Assembly (NCBI GenBank): GCA_016840245.1
Contig: JAEOST010000300.1
Location: 1-18,032, forward strand
DNA: 18,032 nucleotides
Reading direction: 5' to 3'
From: Candidatus Thorarchaeota archaeon
GTDB taxonomy: Archaea; Asgardarchaeota; Thorarchaeia; Thorarchaeales; Thorarchaeaceae
Shown here one piece after another: positions 13,340 to 18,032 of the stretch (positions within the stretch are counted from its first letter, which is position 1; every line of letters begins with the position of its first letter). The position numbers and the translations under genes are program-made. The notes under the pieces were generated by a model that ran no database searches, had not been told where the DNA came from, and saw only the letters and a list, made by a program, of their open reading frames with translations.

Positions 13340-13359
13340 TGTGGCCAGGGTCCGTAAGA
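13340..13359 (+). repeat. Dispersed 20-bp element, copy 1
   Basis: TGTGGCCAGGGTCCGTAAGA, preceded by AGAATA at 13323-13328, lies 16 bp after a stop codon. It matches copies at 14352 and 17939, all in the same orientation. Copies 1 and 2 agree further to the right (GAC, then AA). Confidence 0.65.
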
Positions 13360-13467
13360 CTAAATGTGGTTTTGGATGATTGTATACTAATCTAGGTGCT
13401 TTCTCTGTTACTCTATTCATAAAGGGTAAAACGATTCTCTTGAGTTGCTGTCATGAGGTAATCTCAA

Positions 13468-14295
13468 ATGAAGCAGAGTATCAAATGCTTAGGTTTCGAG
13501 AATCCAGGATTTGCGGTGGTCACAGGGGCCGCAGGAGGTATTGGTTCTGAATTTGCTAGACAACTCTACAATGAAGGTTTTTCATTGTTCCTCACTGATT
13601 TAAGAGAAATGGATATAGATGAAATAATATGTGAAAGCAATCAAAGAGTAACTCAGCCAATAATCACACATGTCTGTAATTTTGCTAAGAAGGATGAGAT
13701 TGACGACATAATTGTTGAACTAGATGGAATTTCCAATATCGACATTTTAGTGAACAATGCAGGATTCTCAACCTTAGGTTATTTTGAGAATAACTCGATT
13801 GAATTAACACTTGAAATGATGTCTGTACACAATACTGCACCTGTTTGCTTAACGAGAGCGGTCCTACCAAGAATGATTTCACAAAATCGTGGAGTAATCA
13901 TCAATGTGTCCTCTCTGGGTGTTTTCACTCCAGCACCTCAAGCAACTATCTATGGTGCTACGAAACACTTTCTGAATGGGTTCTCGAAAGCATTGAGTTT
14001 AGAACTAAGAGATACAAACATCCAAGTTCAAGTGCTCTGTCCGGGTTTTACTGATACAGATATCTTTTCTTCTGGGGACTGGATTGACTATGATTTTTCA
14101 AAGGAACCACCAAGAGAAAATTGGATGTCTTCAGAAGATGTCGTTAGAGAATCGTTAGAAAACCTCAGGAAGAATAAGCTGGTTGTGGTTCCTGGTAGAT
14201 CAAACAGATTCTTTGTTTGGTTAAGTACTAAACCAATATTCAGGAGGATAATTGAAAGAAGCATAATACGAAACAGGGGACTTATTCGGGTATAG
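13468..14295 (+). CDS. Short-chain dehydrogenase/reductase (classical SDR)
   Basis: This is a 275-residue NAD(P)-dependent oxidoreductase of the short-chain dehydrogenase/reductase family. The cofactor motif VVTGAAGGIG is at 17-26 and Asp44 ends the second strand (LTDLRE), which favours NAD(H). NNAG is at 96-99, the catalytic Ser149 in INVSS, and Tyr162/Lys166 in YGATK. PGFTDTDIF closes the cofactor region. The C-terminal part (RSNRFFVWLSTKPIFRRIIERSIIRN) is hydrophobic and basic and may touch membrane or lipid; similar tails occur in lipid-active SDRs. ATG 13468 has GAGGT about 8 nt upstream. By eye the gene is more AT-rich than most neighbours. Copies of the 20-bp repeat lie on both sides in direct orientation, which may mark an insertion. 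Substrate unknown. Confidence 0.92.
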   Translation: MKQSIKCLGFENPGFAVVTGAAGGIGSEFARQLYNEGFSLFLTDLREMDIDEIICESNQRVTQPIITHVCNFAKKDEIDDIIVELDGISNIDILVNNAGFSTLGYFENNSIELTLEMMSVHNTAPVCLTRAVLPRMISQNRGVIINVSSLGVFTPAPQATIYGATKHFLNGFSKALSLELRDTNIQVQVLCPGFTDTDIFSSGDWIDYDFSKEPPRENWMSSEDVVRESLENLRKNKLVVVPGRSNRFFVWLSTKPIFRRIIERSIIRNRGLIRV

Positions 14296-14351
14296 TACCA
14301 AACCAGCGTAATCTATAGTACATCAAAATCCTACGTATCCAGAATAAGAGG

Positions 14352-14371
14352 TGTGGCCAGGATCGGTAGGA
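14352..14371 (+). repeat. Dispersed 20-bp element, copy 2
   Basis: TGTGGCCAGGATCGGTAGGA, with AGAATA at 14341-14346 just upstream, lies 56 bp after the SDR stop codon. It shares 17 of 20 bases with copy 1. Confidence 0.65.
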
Positions 14372-14392
14372 CCTAATCTTGTTGATGGTGTC

Positions 14393-14428
14393 AAAAAAAG
14401 ATGGATGTCAACCAATTATTGACATCCA
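14393..14428 (-). terminator. Hairpin plus T-tract after the secreted-protein gene
   Basis: TGGATGTCAA (14402-14411) and TTGACATCCA (14419-14428) form a perfect 10-bp stem with a 7-nt loop. Read on the minus strand it is followed by a T7 run (14393-14399) and lies about 45 nt past the stop of the gene ending at 14472. This looks like a factor-independent terminator for that gene. It may also stop plus-strand transcripts from the SDR gene. Confidence 0.6.
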
Positions 14429-14471
14429 ATTATATACGAGCTAATTTCTCGAGTCCTCTCTGCAAGGTCAA

Positions 14472-14915
14472 TCAGTTGAACTGGAAAACTCCGTAAGAAT
14501 TCCACCAAGTCGTATCGATGTATCCCATGACGTGCACATTGCGCCCATCAAGATGCGTCCACTCGGAAGAGGTTTCAGATACTTTGCCATTCAAGACAAA
14601 GTCGCCAGTCAACCACACAACCTTTCCTTTCTGAGCACCTGTCAGATACTCACCATCGTCCCAGGTTATGGACCAGTCTCCTGAGAAGTGCTGTACATCG
14701 GGTAGATCTCTCCACTCAATGATATCAAGGATGAGTATCCCATGAGTGCCATCTTCACTCCAGATATCTCCTGTCCATTCAGGTTCGAAAGTATAGTGAG
14801 CAGCAAAGTCACATCTTAACGGTACGTTAGCTTCCACTGGGACAGCAGGCACCAGAGCAAAGATGAATATCAGGGTGAGTAATCCAACGCCTATTCCCAT
14901 TGCATAATTTCTCAT
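14472..14915 (-). CDS. Small secreted protein (hypothetical)
   Basis: The start is ATG 14915, with GGAGGTG 5 nt upstream; the frame extends to TTG 14942 but that reaches through the ribosome site. The product has 147 residues and a clear signal peptide (MRNYAMGIGVGLLTLIFIFALV, then PAVPVEA). The mature part is rich in Trp, Asp and Gly with many beta-strand patterns: HGILILDIIEWRDLP, FSGDWSITWDDGEYLTG, KGKVVWLTGDFVLNGKV and HVMGYIDTTWW. It has one Cys near the N-terminus. This suggests a small all-beta secreted fold; no known family recognised. The gene is divergent from the winged-helix/RHH regulator, and its TATA-like region (ACATATTA near 14994-15001) overlaps the motif at 14997. It is probably controlled by that neighbour, which is inference. 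Confidence 0.8.
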   Translation of the reverse strand: MRNYAMGIGVGLLTLIFIFALVPAVPVEANVPLRCDFAAHYTFEPEWTGDIWSEDGTHGILILDIIEWRDLPDVQHFSGDWSITWDDGEYLTGAQKGKVVWLTGDFVLNGKVSETSSEWTHLDGRNVHVMGYIDTTWWNSYGVFQFN

Positions 14916-14996
14916 TCTCTCACCTCCTAGTAGTGCGTCCAAGACATATACATCCCTTCTTCACAGTAGGCCATACTATGAATCCATGAATGTAAT

Positions 14997-15014
14997 ATGT
15001 TTGTCAAATGTTTA
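14997..15014. promoter_or_regulatory. Candidate operator between secreted protein and regulator
   Basis: ATGTTTGTCAAATGTTTA contains the near-palindrome TTTG-T-CAAA. ATGTTTG(N2)AAATG matches 10721-10734 in the flavodoxin/radical SAM promoter, and CAAATGTTTA matches 10737-10746. It overlaps the minus-strand TATA-like region and is about 28 bp upstream of the plus-strand one. Confidence 0.5.
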
Positions 15015-15041
15015 CGAGATGTGGACATCATATAACAATCA

Positions 15042-15053
15042 TTTTATATAAAC
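15042..15053 (+). promoter_or_regulatory. TATA-like box for the winged-helix/RHH regulator
   Basis: The AT-rich TTTTATATAAAC lies about 30 nt before the GTG start at 15081, the spacing expected for a leaderless or nearly leaderless archaeal transcript. No Shine-Dalgarno precedes that GTG. Confidence 0.6.
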
Positions 15054-15080
15054 TTTTTTACTTGCTTACCTGTTAGACTT

Positions 15081-16025
15081 GTGGTGACTACTATTCCAAA
15101 AATACCAGATATTCCTTGGGAGTATGACAAAGAAGTAATGCGAAAGCTAATTGCCGCAATTGCAGATCCAGCTCGTGCTCGAGTCTACTTTGAGATTTTG
15201 TTTCATCAAAAAGTAACCGCGAAACATATGATGGAGAGATTGAGAATAAGTCGCAGTACACTTTCTTATCACTTGAAGAAACTTGAGGAGGAAGGAATAG
15301 TAGTAGTAGGGATTTCCACAGAAGGGCGACCATCAAAAGAGTATACACTACACCCCGATTTCTCATCTCCTTCATGGGAGGCACGTGTAGATGAGTCGTT
15401 AGATTGGCGTACTTGGCGTTCTGTATGGCTACAGAAAACAATTGCTCACATGCAAGCACTTGTGAGTATAGCAATGACATATCTAGAGGATGTTAATGAG
15501 GCAATTCAGGTCGCTGCAGAGAGTAAGGATGATGTTGAGACTCCAATAGACTGGATGGAGGACAAAAGGTATGCATATGGGGGTTGGAGATTGTCTGATG
15601 AGGATGCAGCCCTCTGGTTCAAGATGGTTGTAGACTTTGTGAATGAGTTTGAACCTAAGCTGAAATTCGAAGGACCCAAACGTCACTACGCGTTCATGGG
15701 CTTATTGCAATTGACTAGAGAATCAGATACTACTGATTCAAGTGATTCTAAGAGGAGGTTACTAAAACCATCTAGAAGCTTAAGGGAAATTATGATAGAT
15801 GAGTTAACCTCACGAGAGCGTGACACAAAACGTGATGTCCCTATCACGACTCGTTTTGATAATGAACTTGTTGATATGCTCGATCTCCTCGTAAAGCTTG
15901 ACATATTCTCAAGCAGATCTGATGCTTTAGCAGCTATTGTCGAGAAGACATTGTATGAGCAAAGGGACAAGTTTGAAACTTTGAAGGCACAAATCAGTAG
16001 GCAAGCTTCAGAAGATTCAGGATAA
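15081..16025 (+). CDS. Transcription regulator with winged-helix N-terminus and ribbon-helix-helix C-terminus
   Basis: This 314-residue protein starts at GTG 15081, with no Shine-Dalgarno and a TATA-like box about 30 nt upstream. Residues about 12-90 are an ArsR-like winged helix: DPARARVYFEILFHQKVTA, MMERLRISRSTLSYHLKKLEEE (recognition helix) and GRPSKEYTLHP (wing). The middle (about 95-225) is helical and Trp-rich (SLDWRTWRSVWLQKT, DWMEDKRYAYGGWRL), possibly for ligand or dimer contact. Residues about 253-295 match a ribbon-helix-helix: a strand PITTRFDNELVDML, then LLVKLDIFSSRSDALAAIVEKTL, with the typical 'SRSDA' turn. Both parts are DNA-binding folds, so the protein may contact two sites. 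It is divergent from a secreted protein and its promoter region holds the shared motif at 14997. Autoregulation is plausible. Confidence 0.8.
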   Translation: MVTTIPKIPDIPWEYDKEVMRKLIAAIADPARARVYFEILFHQKVTAKHMMERLRISRSTLSYHLKKLEEEGIVVVGISTEGRPSKEYTLHPDFSSPSWEARVDESLDWRTWRSVWLQKTIAHMQALVSIAMTYLEDVNEAIQVAAESKDDVETPIDWMEDKRYAYGGWRLSDEDAALWFKMVVDFVNEFEPKLKFEGPKRHYAFMGLLQLTRESDTTDSSDSKRRLLKPSRSLREIMIDELTSRERDTKRDVPITTRFDNELVDMLDLLVKLDIFSSRSDALAAIVEKTLYEQRDKFETLKAQISRQASEDSG

Positions 16026-16057
16026 TCAGAATCTATTGATTATGATGTCTTTTAGTA

Positions 16058-17533
16058 TCAACCGGAAGCTTGTGGTAAATAGGAATCAATCATTCTGTTG
16101 AGATACGTCATGCTAGGTAATCTGGCAGTTTCAAGGACTTCATCAATCAGAGTCTGCGATTTCTTATACTCACCATGTTTTCGAAGATGCTTTGCTCTCA
16201 GTATTTTTGCTTGGGCAAAGAACCCTGGATAGTCCCTTTCTTCTGCATATACTTCAAACGTGTGAAGCCATGAATTGGAGTGATCATGCTGCATGGATGA
16301 ATGTTCGTCGACCTCAATATCAGAGAGATAGAATAGACACAGATTCTTGTACAAGTGATTCTCATCATCGAAATGCTCAAGCAGTTTTTCGAGTGAATAC
16401 TTGGCAGACTGTAAATCTCCACTTACCTTTTCTAACAAACCCTCTAGCAAATGATACATTTCCAAATTTCTTTGTACTCCAGATTTTATTGCATATTGTT
16501 TCGCGCGACCTAGGTGACTGAGTGCTTCAACTTCCTTTCCAAGATTTACTAGAGCAAATGTTCGAAGCAAGTGATAGTATGCTTTGTACCTCTTTTGTGC
16601 GTGAACCTTTTCCTTTGTCAGGTCTAGATATCTACACGCACTCTTTCCATCTCCCATCAAATTGTAGACCAGAGCTAAAGAAAGAGAAAGGTAGTATCCA
16701 TATGGATAATCAATCATTTGCAATGCCTCATGATAATCGAGGATACTGCGAATACTTTCATCATATTCACCACGAAGTGTCATAATTTGACAATAGGTTT
16801 CAGAAGTCCTTACTAAGGAAAATCTGTATTCTAGAAGATCACCAATCTTTCTTTCCTCTGCCATGAGTTCAAGAGCTTCTGATACATCGGTTGATATAAT
16901 GACCCTTGACAGATGATACAGCATATCTGCAACAAATGGCAAGTCGTCATATTTTCGTGCCAACAGGATTGATTTGTTAAGCCAATCCACTGCATTAGTA
17001 TGGTCACCTTTGAGGAGCATTTGATATGCCTTGAAGCTGAAAATTCGTGGTCTAAAACACTCAAATGCCTTATCATTCTCAATCCGTTCCACTAGAGACT
17101 GAATAATCACGTTGTCAGTATCAATTTCGGGGTAGAATGTTTCAGCGGTACGCCGCCACTCCAGATACAAATGACATGCAAGCCAATCATTTGGAATTGC
17201 TCTCAAAGCTTTCGTGAGTGATTTTTCCATCACACTCATTTCAATTGGTTCACCCCTAAAAACCCGAGCAGCTAATAGAAGTGGATCGAGATATATTGGT
17301 AGCTTCTCTAATTTGAAAAAACGTTCCAATAGTGGGTGTAGTTCCATGTTGTATGCATGATAGAATGCAAAGTAGAGTATCTCTGATGATGCCTGTTTCG
17401 CACATACCAACTCACACAGTCTTTCAGTGAAATCATGATAGTTTGTGGCTTCGTCCATTACTGATTGGAGTATAGAGCTGGTTTCATCTTCGACATGTGG
17501 AAAACACATGGTTATTGTTCCAAGTGGCTTCAC
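16058..17533 (-). CDS. TPR-like helical-repeat protein
   Basis: This is a 491-residue all-helical protein without signal peptide or membrane helices. From about residue 150 it has paired amphipathic helices with TPR-type spacing. Examples are RPRIFSFKAYQMLLKGDHTNAVDWLNKSI, ETYCQIMTLRGEYDESIRSIL, YYLSLSLALVYNLMGDGKSACRYLD and YHLLRTFALVNLGKEVEALSHL. The spacing of small residues (G/A at 8, A at 20) is typical of protein-interaction scaffolds. No catalytic motif is visible. GTG 17533 has GAGG about 9 nt upstream; ATG 17509 is an alternative start. It is convergent with the regulator at 15081 (32-bp gap). Its 5' end is next to a surface-gene remnant on the other strand. The partner is unknown. 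Confidence 0.72.
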   Translation of the reverse strand: MKPLGTITMCFPHVEDETSSILQSVMDEATNYHDFTERLCELVCAKQASSEILYFAFYHAYNMELHPLLERFFKLEKLPIYLDPLLLAARVFRGEPIEMSVMEKSLTKALRAIPNDWLACHLYLEWRRTAETFYPEIDTDNVIIQSLVERIENDKAFECFRPRIFSFKAYQMLLKGDHTNAVDWLNKSILLARKYDDLPFVADMLYHLSRVIISTDVSEALELMAEERKIGDLLEYRFSLVRTSETYCQIMTLRGEYDESIRSILDYHEALQMIDYPYGYYLSLSLALVYNLMGDGKSACRYLDLTKEKVHAQKRYKAYYHLLRTFALVNLGKEVEALSHLGRAKQYAIKSGVQRNLEMYHLLEGLLEKVSGDLQSAKYSLEKLLEHFDDENHLYKNLCLFYLSDIEVDEHSSMQHDHSNSWLHTFEVYAEERDYPGFFAQAKILRAKHLRKHGEYKKSQTLIDEVLETARLPSMTYLNRMIDSYLPQASG

Positions 17534-17565
17534 TCTTAATGGCCTCAGAGTTGAGAGAGTGTTTT

Positions 17566-17925
17566 GTGTTAGTCAAATTCATAAATCAGTATTCTGGTGT
17601 CTATCATATTCCTGGAAACGCAGACCCCATCGACTACCATCCAAATGGATTTACTCCTGAGCCAACTTGGATGACATCAATAAGTATTGAAACTACGATG
17701 TCATCTACTACATTATTTACAACCACTACCACTACTCCTCCTTCATCAACTATGATAACTCCAACATCTACAAGCATTCCACCATCAACAAATACAACAT
17801 CAAGTAATCCGGGTCTGTCAATATACAGTTTGGTTGTTATAGGTGTAGGTGGCTTTGGAGCAGTCATCGTTGCGATCATTTTTGTGATATTCCGTAGAAG
17901 TAACTTTTCACCTGCATATCAATAA
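17566..17925 (+). pseudogene. 3' remnant of a stalked surface-protein gene
   Basis: The C-terminal half is intact. FINQYSGVYHIPGNADPI leads into a Thr/Ser/Pro-rich stalk (TTLFTTTTTTPPSSTMITPT and more), one membrane helix (SLVVIGVGGFGAVIVAIIFVIF) and a RRSNFSPAYQ tail. The layout and the 'Y-H-I/V-(F)-P-G' block match the C-terminus of the complete gene at 9560. There is no signal peptide, and the frame runs upstream into the antisense of the TPR gene's start. The usable start nearest the homologous part is GTG 17566, with GAGAG about 9 nt upstream. It looks like a 5'-truncated paralogue. The alternative is a short membrane protein that inserts without a signal peptide. Confidence 0.5.
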
Positions 17926-17938
17926 TAGTAGAATAAAT

Positions 17939-17958
17939 TGTGGCCATGGTTCGTAGGA
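17939..17958 (+). repeat. Dispersed 20-bp element, copy 3
   Basis: TGTGGCCATGGTTCGTAGGA, with AGAATA at 17930-17935, lies 13 bp past the stop of the surface-protein remnant. It shares 16 of 20 bases with copy 1 and with copy 2. No further feature is visible from here to the window end. Confidence 0.6.
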
Positions 17959-18032
17959 AAGGGGTAGGTAGTGTGAGTCCAAAACTCTCTTCTATATTCT
18001 AACTCCTTCTTTTCAACACAATAACAATGACA

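Noticed and set aside
13330..13360. ATGATGT before repeat copy 1 as a possible C/D-box guide RNA
   Set aside because: No matching D box (CTGA) at the right distance, and the motif is absent at the other copies.
17690..17815. Repetitive ACC/ACT tract as a possible microsatellite or CRISPR-like repeat
   Set aside because: It is coding low complexity for the Thr/Ser/Pro stalk; there are no spacers or regular repeat units.
17939..17958. GGTTCG in repeat copy 3 as a possible tRNA T-loop
   Set aside because: No acceptor, D or anticodon arm pairs around it, and the other two copies lack GGTTC.

Overview
The window reads as archaeal chromosome. Several starts are preceded by TATA-like boxes about 25-40 nt upstream instead of bacterial -35/-10 elements. 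Some of these starts have no Shine-Dalgarno site and look leaderless; others have strong GGAGG or GAGGTG sites. Surface proteins carry a Ser/Thr-rich stalk and a C-terminal membrane anchor. One membrane protein ends in a longin/roadblock-like module. Together these suggest an Asgard-type (for example Thorarchaeota-like) or related archaeon, but there is no rRNA or tRNA here to prove it. Base composition is moderately AT-rich.

Layout: 1-486 is the 3' end of a gene with a possible tubby/LURP-one-like fold. A small membrane-protein ORF follows on the minus strand (494-730). A leftward block (833-4185) then holds a dimethylargininase-family enzyme, a metallo-beta-lactamase-fold hydrolase immediately upstream of it (a two-gene operon), a D-2-hydroxyacid dehydrogenase and a short stomatin-like SPFH protein. 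At 4247-7921 a divergent pair encodes two integral membrane signalling-type proteins. One has 7 TM helices plus a longin/roadblock-like cytosolic domain. The other has about 16 TM helices plus a degenerate histidine-kinase-like module. The region between them carries a large imperfect hairpin placed where a TATA-like box would start a transcript.

At 7918-10153 there is a membrane-anchored beta-rich extracytoplasmic protein, a ZIP-family metal transporter, and a divergent stalked surface protein. The transporter's promoter region contains two perfect inverted repeats. A flavodoxin (10206-10637) and a radical SAM enzyme (10781-11983) are divergent, and their shared promoter is a long inverted repeat with one TATA-like element in each arm. 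A choline/aminoglycoside-type kinase, a two-TM small protein and a short-chain dehydrogenase follow.

From 14472 to the end there is a small secreted protein, a divergent regulator with a winged-helix N-terminus and a ribbon-helix-helix C-terminus, a TPR-like helical-repeat protein, and the 3' remnant of a stalked surface-protein gene. A motif in the regulator's promoter region recurs in the flavodoxin/radical SAM promoter, which suggests a small local regulon. A 20-bp element occurs three times in the same orientation just after plus-strand genes (13340, 14352, 17939). I see no CRISPR array, transposase, tRNA or rRNA.
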